Part shown: positions 9,686 through 24,600 of the stretch, in pieces
Numbering within the stretch: the stretch's first letter is position 1
Layout: every line of letters starts with the position of its first letter
NCBI GenBank assembly: GCA_951799425.1
Contig: OX637405.1
Location: 19,007,089 to 19,071,088, forward strand
Direction of reading: 5' to 3'
Source: Ilex aquifolium
Taxonomy: Eukaryota; Streptophyta; Magnoliopsida; Aquifoliales; Aquifoliaceae
DNA: 64,000 bases
Notes under the pieces: model-generated
Databases searched by the model: none
What the model was told of the DNA's origin: nothing
Seen by the model: the letters and a program-made list of their open reading frames with translations, nothing else
Made by a program: the position numbers and the translations under genes

Positions 9686-12600
9686 GTAAGACCAACTATC
9701 GCTTTTCGTGTTTCATATGCTAATTACAGAAATTGCCGTGAAAAATGTAATTGTTTTCACTCGAAGCAAGACATAGTTTTACAGTACGAACCACATAACG
9801 CCCAAATGATTGTATGGTTGTAAATAATTGATTCACGTGTTGGTTTGCCAAGTTACATGTGAAGATCGTTAATGTATTCCTTCATTTTATTGTCGATAAT
9901 AAACAATAACTATGATTTGCAACATTTGTTATTCAATTTTATCTTGCTTCATATGTGTATATCAGTATGTGTGCGTGTATCAGTGTTTGTATACGTTTGC
10001 ATATAAATCTATCGAATATTAGAGCTAGGAAGTTGAATCCTCAACTTATAAAAGCACAATAATGGTTAAAATTAATCCAATTTTTATCTACTTTGATCTA
10101 GTGTTATAAAAATTCATCCCAAAATTGCATAATTAAAGAAAAAAATAAAAAAATAAATTAATATTTAAAATATAAATATTGCACAATTAGTTTGATTTTT
10201 AGTATTGTAGACATGGAGATATTGCTAGTTCATCAATAGTGCTTGAAGAAGAAGGTCAATTGCGCAATAGGTATTGGCCCCAGGACAATTTCAAAATTAT
10301 GTGCATCTAGTACATAGATGTGCATTGATTTGTATATACACGTACACAGTACATTTTACAGAGAGGCTTGTCGCAGTGTTGATACATGAAAATCTAAGTT
10401 TGAAATCTCGTAGGTATCCCCATTTTTAGTAAATTTTCAATTTATTAACTCTGTTAAATAACGGTAAAAATGGTCATTTGCTTAATAACTTTTGCTTAAA
10501 GACCACAACTAGGAGTCTTCTAAGGTGGTGTTTGATAAACTGAAAATGCAGTACTGAATTTTAGCCTTTAGTTATAGAATGCTGAAAATTTTAATTTGAA
10601 AACTGTTAGGTATGTACAAAAAATTAAGTACTAAATTGGATCGCTATGTTTCATTGAAATGAATTGAATCTACAAATTTTTATTTTTCTAATTTCGCTCT
10701 TCCCCTCTACCACCTTACTATCATTACCTTATCCCAAAAACCACCAACAAAACTACTACTTTGCAATTGCTGCCACTCCCCCCTTCCCCCCCACACCCCC
10801 CCCCCCCCCCCCCCACCACTACCACTTTATCTAAGGCTCAAGGTGCACCAAAGCGCTAAAGTATCATGGGGTCTAAGCACAAGGCGCGAAGTGAAGCGCG
10901 GGCTTTATCAAAACGAGATGGACGTCGTAAATTACAAGTGAATATTTTTCTTATATGAAAAATTTTCAAGCAAGACATCAAGATCAAACAAAAGAAGGCT
11001 AAGGATTTTGGAAAAAAAAAAAATAAGTTCTAACTTTTCAAATCCACTTGAAACAGCTAATTTGGACAAAATTACTAAATTGAGATAAAATTGACGGAGT
11101 ACTTGAAACAACTAGTTCAAGCAGAAAATTGAATCAACTTGTTCATACGGTTACATCACTTAGCATTATTTTCCTTTTGAGCGGGAGAATAACCAATAAA
11201 GACGCACTGCATAGCCTTAGGATCAAGTTTTTCCCCCGGATGCGCTGTGGTTATATACAAACAAACACATCCAAAAACTTTAGGACGAATTGAAGAAATA
11301 GACGGAATCGATAAAATCCCAGAAAGACACTAAACTTCCGAAGATTATATGCCTTAGCATAATTGCCCCGTTGAGATTACGTGTGGGATGCCGCAGTCCA
11401 AATCTTATGTGTAGTACGTATTAAGTAGTAGAAAACTACGACTGATAGACGGTTGCATTGAATTAAACTCCCAAGACATAACCAAAGTATTTTCGGATAT
11501 CCACTGCATTACGGAGGTACCAGACTAACCGAGTTTCTTAGTCTCCCCAGTTAGGTACCCATCTAAAGATATCGCTTCGATTGATAATAAACATGCCCTC
11601 TGCCATGCCAAATAGTTACTCCCATCCAATTTCTCTGGACTAATTTGGAGAGAAGAGTTATTTACTACAGCACCCAAACAGCTCACCCACTTCCTCCGGT
11701 ACTTGCTCCAACATTTGTAGAAGTCGCACTACCTTCAGACATGTCCATACAATAGGAGAAACCAAAAACAATGAAATTGGAACCCAAAAAATTGCAAAAC
11801 AGTGCCCAAATAGTAGCAGGACATTCTTACACACAAGCACCAGTAGCGGGGAAGGCTCAATAGTAGTCAACAGTAGCAAGGGGAGTGTTACACATGGTCG
11901 AGAGAGCAGCAACAATGTCAGAATAGTACTAGAGGCCAACTGAGACTGAAAAATTGGCCAAAACCCCCTCAAATCTGTTCTAATCACAACCAATCTTCAT
12001 GGGTAATACAGATCTAGGTATTTTGCACCCCATCCAGCAGCAGATTCGATGCAAAAGAACCAGATTTAAAGGCCAGAAATTGGGAATGTTGGTTGAAGTT
12101 CGAAAAATCCCGAAAATCCTTCAAAAATTGGAAAACCTCCACCAAATGGCTTCAAAAAAATTCAAGAAAATTACCATAAATAGCAAGACAAAATTTTGAG
12201 TTTTCCATGCAAACTTAAAAAATTTATGACATTGGCCCGTCATTGAAGCCAGCCCCCTAATTTTTTTCCAGTAATTTGCAATGATTTTCTACCACTCTTT
12301 GACTTTAGATTTGGATCGAAGCTCTAATGCCAAGTTGAATTATGATTTAATTAGGGTTTATGAGAAGAGGAGGAGAAGAAGAAGAGAAGATAAGAGGTTG
12401 TGGGAATAGAGTAGTGTGTTAGGATTACACAGCTACATCCAAATATTTATATAAAGTCACAAAAGTACCAAAAATACCCTTAAGAGTTACATCATAATAT
12501 AACATAACATAACGTAACATAACAATTAGAATATAAATGTATGACTTGTAGTAAAAGTTATCTTAATTAATGTTTTTCCGATAAAAAAAGTCATGTTAAT

Positions 12601-15600
12601 TAATACAGTACCTTAATAGCAATCATCTAATGTATGCAATCAAAGTTCATAAAACTTTTGATCACAAAATCTTCAAGAATTTCATGAATTGTAAAAATTA
12701 ACCTGAAATCTTCCGGACTTCTATGAAATTCTTTTTCAACAAGTTTACGTATCAAAGAACAAAGACAAAATTGCAAAGAAAAGTCTTTGAGAATAATATG
12801 TAATATCAAATGCTTACCATTCTTTTATGTTGAAATCGATTAGAATTTTGAAATGGAGTCTTTCCTTGGATGGTTAGAGATTCGTGTTGATAGCGTATTG
12901 TGAAATTAGGACAATTTAGAAAATATAAACGGACAATAAAGTATTAGAAAATAAAGAGAGAAAATTAATTCTTCAAGAACTTAGACAACTTGATATTGAA
13001 GATATTCTTTCAAAAATTTTCTTCTTGTACATCGCTCAATTTGATAAGCTCTCATTTTATAGGCATCCTTTCATAATATAAAATTAATGAATAATTCATC
13101 CACAAGTTAATGGTAATTATGATACCGACTAATGAGTTGGAATTTGACATACTTCATCCACTTAGTAGGTCATCCATAAAAACACTAAATGTGGCACCCG
13201 CTAATTAGTTGGAATTTTATCTACTTCATCTACTTAGTAGGTCATCCATAAATATACAAAATGTAATGTTTATAACACTGAAACATTTTTGTGTGTGTGC
13301 TCCCATATTGCTTCTTTCCTTTTATTACCATCTGTAAATAGTTTATTAGAAGTCTCAATTCTTACTCTTTATGAGATTGCTGTGTTTTTGTGCCTGTCTT
13401 TTGGTACATGAATAATAGGTACCATGCTTACCATAGGTTTTGGCATGCCTTCGTTCACTTATCAGAAAAGTTGTACATCAGAACTTCACTGGTGATGATA
13501 TCTTGAAGCTGCTTCCACCTGATATGTCACTTGATCTGCCAAGTCTTCTTGTTTTGTTACTCCAAAAATTTCAAAACCAATGGAAGGAGGAAATAGCTAG
13601 AGACCAGGTGATTTTTCTCTAACTTGTTCAAGCATATTCTGAGACAAGAGGATTTATAAGTTGGATTCTAAGATTGAACTGCCTTAAGATGCTTCGTATT
13701 ACAGATTTATTGCTGGGCATTTGTAATTTGGAAAATTGATCTCGGGCATATTCCTTAGTTGCAAAAGGCTGTTGTTAAGTGCATTTAATAACTCCTGCTA
13801 ATGTCAAATGGAATTGTGGGAAAGGAAGTTATGTTTTTTGTTTTTTTCAAAATTTATAGAGTTCTACTATTGTCGGTTTGAGATTTTACTTGAACTGAAT
13901 TGCCACAAATCACAATCACTTCTTTGTGCTGGTTTACTGTTCTTGACAATAAGCTGGTAGTCTTAGTTAATATTTTTTACACTAAGGGCATGTTTATTTG
14001 GGGTATTAAAGGTAGAGGTGCAATTTGGGAGGGTTAATCCGAATCCAACCCGAAAAATTTAGTACTTGGGCAGTAACTTTTAATATTTTGGTTGGGCTTT
14101 AGACAAAAAAATTTCAACGCGAATTAAATTTGGGCAATATTCGAGTTAAAGCTACTGGTTTATAGGTTCAACCAAAACCTGGACCGGATTGTTGAGTTCG
14201 GGTTCAACCCGAAATCAAAAGATTTAATATAAGAGATCCCTTCTCATTTTCAACTAGGGTATTTGACTGCCGCACCTGTCATCATTCCCATCTCCCTTTT
14301 ACTCTCTCTCTCGCGCCCCCCCTCCCATTGTTTCACTGTCTATGGTCCTTGTTTTTGGGTGGATGTATATACAGAGGAACAAATAATAGAGTTGTTAAAG
14401 TTCTGCTGAATCCTTTTCATCCATTGACTTTATTGCAGAAGAAGACAAAGAATGGAATGAAAATGAGTTCTGTTTTTTTGGTCTGAGAACACACTCTGGC
14501 ACTTCTCAAGATTTCATTACAGTGACGTACATTTGGGTTTGGTGAGAAGATTTAGGGCTAGGGTTTGTGCTTAAATCTTGATCTTGTTTCTCCCAATTGG
14601 TTTGGAAGATTTTTTATGACTCTATGCTTGGAATTTATAAATGTCAGTTCAAAATTTGTTTCGGTTAGGGATCTGAATTATTTTGTCCCAAAAATTAGGA
14701 TTGCATAGCAAATAACTAATTTGGGTAAATCCGAGAATTGAACCCGATCAAACCCGAATTTCAACCTAGCCTTCCCAACCTGAGTTTGAAAAATTGGACT
14801 AGGGGTAGTACTTAGGTTAGAGAATTTGGGTTAAAAGTTGGGTTGGACTTGGGTTTAAGATTCTATAACTTGAGTCGAGTTTGGGTTGACCTCCTTGCCC
14901 ACCCAACCCACCCGAGTTGCACCCCTAATTAAAGGATGGGATTGGACTAAATTAGTACAATTGTCATTTAATACCAAGTTTGGATCAAGTATAACTCTTG
15001 ACATTAAAGACATTTTAGTACAGGTAAGTTGCTAAAGTGGGATTTAAGACCCCATGCTTGGTATAAACATTATGTGGTATTAAATGGGGAATGATTGATA
15101 TTAATATCCAAAATGACAAGAGTATCCCTATAGACTAAAGATTTATGCATTGATGTAGGGTGTTTTTTTTTAAAACTTAATACTATACATTAATCCCTCA
15201 TCCAAACATGAGATTAGTATTAGAGTAATGAGATCATAATTTATCCAAACCTTGATCTAAACATGATTTAATTAGGATATGATAAAGTGGTTCATTAATT
15301 ATTATCGCTACGATCGATTGTAATTGAATCGATTGTTCAATCCATTCCCATATTATACTTAAATTAAACATGTCTAATTGTTAGTCATTGTTGTACAATA
15401 AACTAGTAGGGCTCTCATTTTCTCTACTGTTGCTTCTTGCCGCTTTGGATTAGTGAGAGCTTTGTTCAAACCCTGAGGAATAGAAATAGAGGACGAGTAA
15501 GAAACAAAGATACGATAGGATGGAGACAAGAAATCATAAGAAACAAAGTTAGAGATGGAGTGTTTAGTACAAGCTTGAACACCTTTCCTAAATGCAATAG

Positions 15601-18600
15601 GAAGCTTAGAGTCATCAACAGTTGGATTATCAAGAAACTAGGTAATGACTGGAAGCTCATAACTAGATAAATCAGTAGGAGATGCTAAAGTTGGAGTAGA
15701 GGAATTCAACTGACCCGACGGCACATGGGTGGTCTGTCCCTTCTGACGTCGAGAATAAGTCTTCAGAGTACCAGATGGATCATTGGTAGCAACTATCTGT
15801 TGCTCCCACTTAATAGTATCCCACTAGAAAAGTAATTGAAGAAAGGGCTTCTGACATGCCATCTCTTCCTCAATAGTAGTGTTTCCCCCTAAAGAGATGG
15901 CTGAGAAGAGAGAAAAAGGACTTAAACTCACGAAAGGTGACATACATGCTAACTTACATCTTTTGAGATGAAGGATGGTAGGTAGCGCTTATACCCTTTT
16001 TGAGTGGGAGAATAACCAACAAAGACACAATGAAGATCCTTATCAAGTTTTCCCCTATATGCTCGGTAGTCATGTACCAAATAGACATACCCAAAAACTT
16101 TAGGAGGAAGAGAAGAAACATAAGGAATCGATAAAATCCCAAAAAGACACTCAATAAGAGACTTAAATTGCAGGACATTGGAAGGTAGACGATTAATAAG
16201 ATAAGCAGCGGTTAGAACTGAATCTCCCCAAAAATGTAGGGGAACATTCATAGTAAACATTAGCGAACGAGCAATCTCACGAGGATGACAATTTTTTCGC
16301 TTAGCAAAACTATTTTGTTGTGGGATATTCATACAAGTAGTTTGATAAATGATACCACTTTCATTGAGATAAGAGCGAAATTTTCCATCAATGTACTCAC
16401 TTCTATTGTCACTGCGAAGGACTTTGATTTTGGAATTAAACTGGGTACCAACTATTTTATGAAAAGAGTGGAAGTAAGAGAAAACTTTACATTTAGTACA
16501 TAGTAAGTAAACCCAACTAAGACGAGAATAACAATCAATAAAAGTGACAAACCAACGATAACCTGAGAGAGATACAACACAAGAAGGTTTCCACATATCA
16601 GAATGATATGGGTATCAACTATTTTATGAAAAAGCCAGAAGTAAGAAAACTTTACATTTAGTGCATAGTAAGTAAACCCAAGTAAGACGAGAATAACAAT
16701 CAATAAAAGTGACAAATCAACGATAACCTGAGAGAGATACAACACAAGAAGGTCTCCACATATCAGAATGAATGAAAACAAAAGGAGCATTAATTTTATT
16801 ACTAGTATTAGGATAAGAAAAGCACCATGTGCTCTACCACCGCATATTGTTTTCCTTGATTTTAGTTCCTGAAAGATACAATGAGTAGGAAAAAAGGTCA
16901 CTGAACAGTTCAAAGATTTGATAATGCTACTAACAGCCAACAAGCTAGTGGAGAAATTGGGAACATGGAGAGCAGGGGATAGGGTGGGTGAGCAATTAAT
17001 TGAAACTTTCTTGGAAATTGAGGATAAGGATCTATCTGCCACTTTAACTTTATCCCTACTTGATTATGTAGAGGATGAAGAGAAAAAACTAGAAGAACTT
17101 GTCATGAGGTCTGAGGCTCCAGAATCTATTATCTAAGGAGCAGATGAGGATGATGAAGTAAACACTAGATATAGCTGTATGAACAAAGTTGGAGGAAGAG
17201 ACATAATTAGGAGCTGTGGTAGAGGCATCAAGTCGAGCCATCATGCGCCAAAGAATTTGCATCTTATCTTGAGAAAAGGTAAAAGGGGTGGTGCCATTAG
17301 ACTGAGGTGGAGTCTCTGAAGATTTAGTCATATGTGCATGAGATCGCACATTATCACTTTGGCCACAACATCGTTCATGTGTAGGACGTCCAATCAATTT
17401 CCACCAAAACTCCCTGGTATCCTTGACAATAATGGCACTCGACTCAGGATACTTGAATTGGGCTGAACTCAAGTCCCTTTGAGGAATAACAACTAACACA
17501 AATTACTCCTGAATAGGTGCATGAACCATTGTAGTCCTTCAGCTCTCCTCCTGCTGGACATCGGCATAGGCCTCTTGTAAAGTGGGGAATGGACTGCAAC
17601 CCAAAATTTGGACCTGAAGATTGTACTCAATATTAGATCAACAAGAAAGTCATATACCCTTTCTTTGTACCATATGTTGAAATTTCACAACATCCTTGGT
17701 ACAATCTATGTGGAAACTCGTGTAAGCTCCTGCGTAATAACTGCAAAGGTCGTATTTATCTGATTAGTCTCCCGAACTTTCTTCTGAAGATCATAAGCCT
17801 AACATCATTGCCCCGTTGAGAATATGTATGGGACACAACTGTCCAAATTTTATGTGCATTATCAAGAAATAGAAAACCACGACTAATAGACGGTTGCATT
17901 GAATTGAACAACCAACACATAACCAAAGTATTTTCAGATGTCCACTACTTTAAAGGGGTGCCCGACTCACTAGGCTTCATAGTCTCCCCTACCAAATACC
18001 CATCCAACACCCTAACTTGGATTGATAATAAGCATGCACGTGACCATGCCAAGTAGTTGCTTCCATCCAATTTCTCTGGGTTAATTTGGAGAGAAGGATT
18101 GTTTGCTAGAGCACTTAAATGGCTCGACCCACTCCATCCGATACTTCCTCCGACATTAATGGATGTTACATTACCTTCTGACAAATTCATGCAGAAGAAT
18201 CAACACCAAACAGCCAGTAATCACAAGAATAATAGCCCAAAGCTTGCATCACAACCATAAAAACACTATAACAGGAGCTAAACAACTCGTAATGCACCAA
18301 CCAAAATCAAATCAGGAGCATAAAAGTCTCTGTAACAGCCAGATACAATAACAGTGGCCGAAAGGGCGAAATAGTGCCTGAACTGGACTGTCGGCACACA
18401 AAAACAGGTAGAAATCTTCGTAACTCGAATCCAAAAGAAACAAAATGATGTGGGCAGTACTTAGATAGCCAAATTGCACCTAATCGTGCAGATCAATCCC
18501 AAAAAGCCTCCAGATAGCCCAAAAAACTAGATCGCAACACTGGGGCAAAATCAGAAAATTCTTTGAAAAACTGAAGGATCAGTCGTATGATTTCAAAAAA

Positions 18601-21600
18601 ATGCAGAAAAATAACCATAAGAATCAGCATCTAGAGTTGATTCTACCCATAGTTTTTTCAAATTTTTCTAACATGTCATGCTGACGTCAGGTTCTGGCAA
18701 CGAATAGTGCAGGTTTTGACGACGATCAGTTGGGTGATTTTTGACTAGTTTCAACAACTTTGAGACGTTAGATCCGATCGTAGCACTGATACCAAGTTAG
18801 TTTGAATTAGATTGTGAGGTCATTAGAAAGTACAAAAAACACCTCCCAACATATATATAACCTCAAAAGTATAAAAAATACCCTTAAGGGTTACATCTCG
18901 TATAACATAACATAACAAATAGTTTCTATTGGTGAGTTGCTGTTGGCAATCACAGTACAATTATGGTCATCTTTGTAGCAGGAGCAATTGTCTCATCCTA
19001 ATTAATGCCATATTCCTGTGCAAAACCTTTTGCAACTAATCTAGCTTTGTTCTTTCATCAAAGATATCAGCTTTAGTTTAATCCTATATACCCACCGACA
19101 ACCAAAAATATGCTTACAAGTAGGTAAAAGGATTAGATCCCATGTTTCAGTTTGATGCAATGTAGAAAGTTCTTCATTTATAGTTTGTTCCCAAATAGGA
19201 TCAAGAGTTGTCTCCTTATAGCAGGTAGAGTGAACACAAATCATAGGAATAACAAGTGTTAGAAAAACCAAGATATTCAGGATACTTACGGATGCGCTTA
19301 GGATAGCGAAAGCGGGGAGTATCTACATCATTAGAAGCTAATGAAGATACATCCAAAAGAGAACTAGGAGTTGTATTTGCAGAGGAGTTCATCTTGTTCT
19401 TGCGAGAATAAGTATGAACTATAGGATATGATACAATTAAAAAAGAGAAAAACTGAGTCGAAGACTGAATGTCAGAAGTGGCACCTCACAAATAAAAGAA
19501 TCATGAGAAATATCATAAGGAAAAGGGTTATTATAAATAAGATCAAATTTGCTAAATTTGTCAGAAGTAGAGGGAATGAAAAAAAGGAAATATGCTCAAG
19601 AAAAACCACGTCTAGATTCATGCAATATTTTGGCAGCATGATCATAACAGTGAAACTGATAACTATTTTGTCCCTCACCGTAACCAAGAAAGACACATGG
19701 TGGAGCGAGCAGATAACTTATTTCGTTTAGCTTTAGGAATAAGAACAAAACAATTACAACTAAACACACACAATGAGAAGTAGTCGGACAAAAGGAGAAA
19801 CACTCGAAGAAATAATACAAGGAATCCGATTAATGAGATGAATAGTAGTGAGAAGTGCCTCCCCCAAAAAGAGTTGGGGACGGACACAGATAAAACTAAT
19901 GAGTGAGCAATCTCCATAATGGGTTTGTGTTTTTGTAGGCACACTATTCTGCTCGGGAGTGTCTGCATGAGAGGATTGCAGAATAGCTTCATAAGATTTC
20001 AATAAATCAAGAAAACAAGTATAATTGTATTCTTAACCCCAATCACACTTAAAACATTTAATAACTGAAGAATATTGTGTGTGAAACATAGAACAAAAAA
20101 CAACAAATATAGAAAAGGATTCATATTGATGTTTTATGAATAAATCTAACAATATTGAGTATAAGCATTAGTAAAAGAAACATAGTATCGAGACCCCTTT
20201 TTGATGGCAATGGGGGCATGACATCACACATCAGAATTCACAAGGTCAAAATGAGTAGAAGAAGAAGTAAAACTGTTTTTAAATGGTGAACTAGCGAATT
20301 TGGTAAGTTCACAACCAGTACAACAAGAAATATCATGCCTAATTAAATTGCCTAGAGCTTCAATAGAAACTAAAAATCTTAAATGAGAACTAGAAATATG
20401 TTCATGATGAGAATACGATAAATAAAACACTAAAAAGTCGGGGTTCAAGCTAAAGGAAGACAAATAAACAGAAGAAGCAACCACAGTTGGAATGTGCAGT
20501 TCTCCAACTCTACGGCATGTCCCGATTGACTTCTTATAATGAGGATTTTGTGAAATACAACCAGTTTAAAGTTGACTAATAGAAATCAAATTCAAAGATA
20601 GTTAAGGGATGGAGTAAACATAAAAAAGAGAGAGAAGTGAAGTCATGGCATATCCAATGCTTACTGATGACATTGAAGTTCCGTTGGTAGCTAGAACAAT
20701 AGTAGAGGATGGGGGACTGATATAGAAAGCACCAAAGATGGATCATGGATCATTAGTCATATAAGGTGCAGCCATGTAGAGTTGGATATACCTAAAAGAG
20801 TTGATGAAGACAAAACTTTAGACTAAGGTGTAGAAAGAACCTTCTGTAACTACTCGACAATGGAAGCCAAAGAAGGGATTAATTAAAATTGATCGTTTGC
20901 AAGTGTCGTCATAATTGAATTCCACTTTCCATTGTTCCAATTTTTTAAAAACGTTGCAGTCGATTTTGTTCCACTATTGTAGTTTCAAAACTAAGCCCTA
21001 ATATTTTTTTGTGAAAATTTCATCCACACCCCCCTCTGTAAATAGACCTATCTTTAATAATATCTCCTCCTGATTCTGAAATTTCAATGCACTCCCTTTT
21101 AGTTCTATTATATTAACTTTTAGATTTATCAATTCAATATTTAATTTTGTCAAATTAATGTCCTTTATTTAATTTAAACTAAATTAACATTCCATCTCAT
21201 CAAATCAGAACAAATTGATATTTAATTTTATCAAATTAGCATTTAGTTATATTAATATAATATTTTATTTCATCAAATTAATATTATTTCTTTAATTTAA
21301 CATTAAATTATTATTTAATTTCATCAAATCAATACCAAATTGACATTTAATTTTATTAAGTTAAAATTTAATATATTTCATAGAATATTAAATTTTATTA
21401 ATTTAACATTTAACCTCATCAAATTAATGTCAGTTATTTAATTTAACACCAAATGAACATTCAATTTCATTAAAACATTTAAATTTATTCAATTAACATT
21501 AAATTTTATCAAATCAACACTGAATTAATATTTAATTTTATCAAATTAAAACCAAATTAATATTTAAATTTATCATATTAAGACCAAATTTATTTAATTA

Positions 21601-24600
21601 ATATTAAATTTTATCAAATAATATTTCAATTTTATATATGAAGGGTGATGCATGAAGGATGGTCAGATGACGTTGTGGAGGACAGACGATAGCAGAGAAA
21701 TTAGAAATTGATGGAATTTTGACATTGACTTTATCGACTGTAATTTTATTATAGAAAAATTATTTTTAACTATTAAAAAAATTTAAAATCCTGTAATTTA
21801 TAACGAACAACAAAAAACATACCACAGAGGGAACTTAGGTAAGATAAGAAAATAAGAAATCGAAAAGTGAACCTCTTACCCAACAACTTATAAGAAAATG
21901 AACTTAATGACTTAAAAGTCTTAACAGATGTTTTGGATGAAAAAAAGTTTAAAAAATTTACATGAAAAAAATTAAACTATCTGCATGAAAAAAAAATTGC
22001 ATGAAAAAAATTAAAAATATTTGCATGAAAAAAAAATAAAAAAATTGTGTGATTTTTTTTTTTTTTAAAATCTGCATGAAAAACATTTATAAATCTGTTA
22101 GATTTTTTTTTTTTTTAAACCAACTTAGGTAGTGATCGATAACTGTGGAGAACGAGTTGAAGAATAATGGCCGACTTCAGTCTCCTATGTTTTCTAGTAA
22201 TCCCAGATCGTTTTGGACCTTCACAAACAACAAAATGTGTGGTATATATAGTGAGAAAAGGGTTGAGGGCATTTTGATATATTTACATAAGGAAGGGTAG
22301 TTTTGATATTTTCAGAAAATTTATAGTCCAACCGTTACTTTTTGTACTGACAGATTTAAAAATTACCGTTAAGGGGGTGTCTGTGATTTGAAAGTATAAA
22401 CTAGAATGTGGTGCAGTGAAGTTTTAGAATTGGGCGGGGGTGTCATTGAATTTAGACATAACTAGAGGGGGTGTGGATAAAATTTTCCCTATTTTTTTTT
22501 TAAAACCTGCGACAATGGATGAGGACAACAAAGGGTCTTGCCATCAATTCTAGAAAAAAGCTCCAACTTCTGAAATACCAAAGTCTAGACGGTGCATTGG
22601 AAACTAGGGTTTTGGTGTATGAAACCAATGATCAAAATTTCGTTTCGGTCACCTAGGAAACGGAAACGTTTCGACGTGTTTCAGAAACGTTTCGACCCAT
22701 TTTGGAAACAGAATAAAAAAAATTAAAAAATTTAAGAATTATTTTTTAAAACATTGGTCAAAATATACCAAAATATCTTGAAATACCTTGAAACATTCTG
22801 AAATAATTGTGCAAATGTATTGAAATATAATTAAACACATTATGGAATATCTTGAAGTATTAGAATTTCGATTTCATCACTGATTCGTTTCGATCTCCTT
22901 GGAAACGGAAACATTTCGGACATTTCGAAATGAAATTTTGATCCTTGTATGAAACTAACCCAAAACCCAAAACCCAAAACCGTTCTACCAAAAAATAAAA
23001 ATTACAGCAAAGAGAGATGAAAGCAACCATGTGTGATCCACAATTTGTGGAGCACCATACAACATATGAATGGTGAACAGTCTGTACTGTTCACATGATA
23101 CTATTTTTTTTTTTTTTGGGGTTTGTTTCTGACTGTGTTGCTGCCTCACTGTTCACACGACACTCTTCTTCTGGGTTTGTTTCTGACTGTGTCACTGCCT
23201 TGGCTCTGATACCATGAAAGTTTCGATCAAACTGACAAAGAAGAAAATATATAGATAGAAGAAGAGAGAGAAAAGAAGACTGCAATTCTAATATTCCATA
23301 ATCATGAAAATAGTTACAAGAGTTTTATACATAAAGCCCTGCATCAAGAAACAGATTAGACTACCCCTCATCAAATAGACAAAAGAAATAATAAATAAAA
23401 TTTTAACATGCTCCACAATTGAGACTGTAGATTTGTACTTGAGTAGATTGCTTACTTTTTGAATCAGCTACTTTCCCTTTATCTATACTCACTCTTCTGT
23501 TATTTTGTTTAGGTGCAACTTTCCCAGCATCTATTGCCAAGGACCAATTTCTCACTCCAGCTAGATGCAGGCTTGCCTTCAAATCTCCCTTATTTCCCGT
23601 CATCAGAAATTATGACAACACTGTGGCCTCGACAAGATGATCCCCTTATTCTTAACAATCTTGGGGCTTCTGCCTCAATCATTGCTGAAACTAATATCTC
23701 CAGCTTGGCTCCTTTGGTCCTCCAACACGATCATGATCCTCCTAATGATCTTGTATGTGGAATTAATAAATTCGGGTTTTCTCATTTTCTTTTATAACAT
23801 CTAGCTCATTGGTTTATGTTGATTTCCATCATAGAATATGTTTCCTTCTTACCTTTTGGATTATCTAGATTTCAATTTTAGTTCCACTCGTGAAAATGTC
23901 TAATGTTGGGCATCCAACTACTCCCAACTGCATGTCTTCAATTTTTCGGTATAATTAACTGAATTTTGTGCTGTGATTTGTGAAGAATATAGACAATCTC
24001 AGTGATAACTTTAATAAAATAGACAAGAAATAAGAGAGAGAACTGAGAAGAAAAAAATAATCATATTGTGCAATTCATCATCAACTAAGATACATAATAA
24101 AAACCCTTATATAGTAGGGCACCATAAAACAAATAAAATGACTAAACTCACTCAAATACTAGAAATACTAGACTACTCTAACACCCCTTCAAACTCATGA
24201 CGTGATAGCTGAACTTGAAAACATCAAGAGTTTGCTAAGGAGAGAACGAAAACGTGCTATGGTGTGAGACTTTGTAAAGAAATCTGCTAACTGCATAGTA
24301 GAAGATAGAAAAGGGTGAGAAAGTGTGCCAAGCTGAAGATGATGGTGTACAAAGTGCCAGTCAATCTCAATGTGTTTAGTGCTCTCGTGGAAGACTGAGT
24401 TATGAGCAATCTGAATAGCACTAGTGTTGTCACAATACATAGGGGTAGAAGTAGAGAAGGATATGCCAAGATCAGTGAGTAGCCATTGTAACCATACTAT
24501 CTTTTAGCTGCAATAGATGCCATAGCGCGATACTCAGCTTTAGCAAAAGAACGAGTAACTACTGTTTGCTTCTTGTTTTTACAGGATATAAGAAAATCAC

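Larger units (their letters stand above)
15441..18917 (-). mobile_element. copia element C2, 3'-truncated
   Basis: Minus-strand element with 5' LTR (18795-18917), primer site (18783-18794), gag, protease and integrase in order. The sequence past the integrase (15441-15950) is the variable linker before RT; RT, RNase H and 3' LTR are absent. Its LTR start abuts the RT of copia D. Frames are broken throughout, and the integrase carries a 167-bp tandem duplication. Confidence 0.8.

Noticed and set aside
13985..15270. Older MITE hosting the hAT-type element
   Set aside because: The proposed ends match weakly and no target duplication was found.
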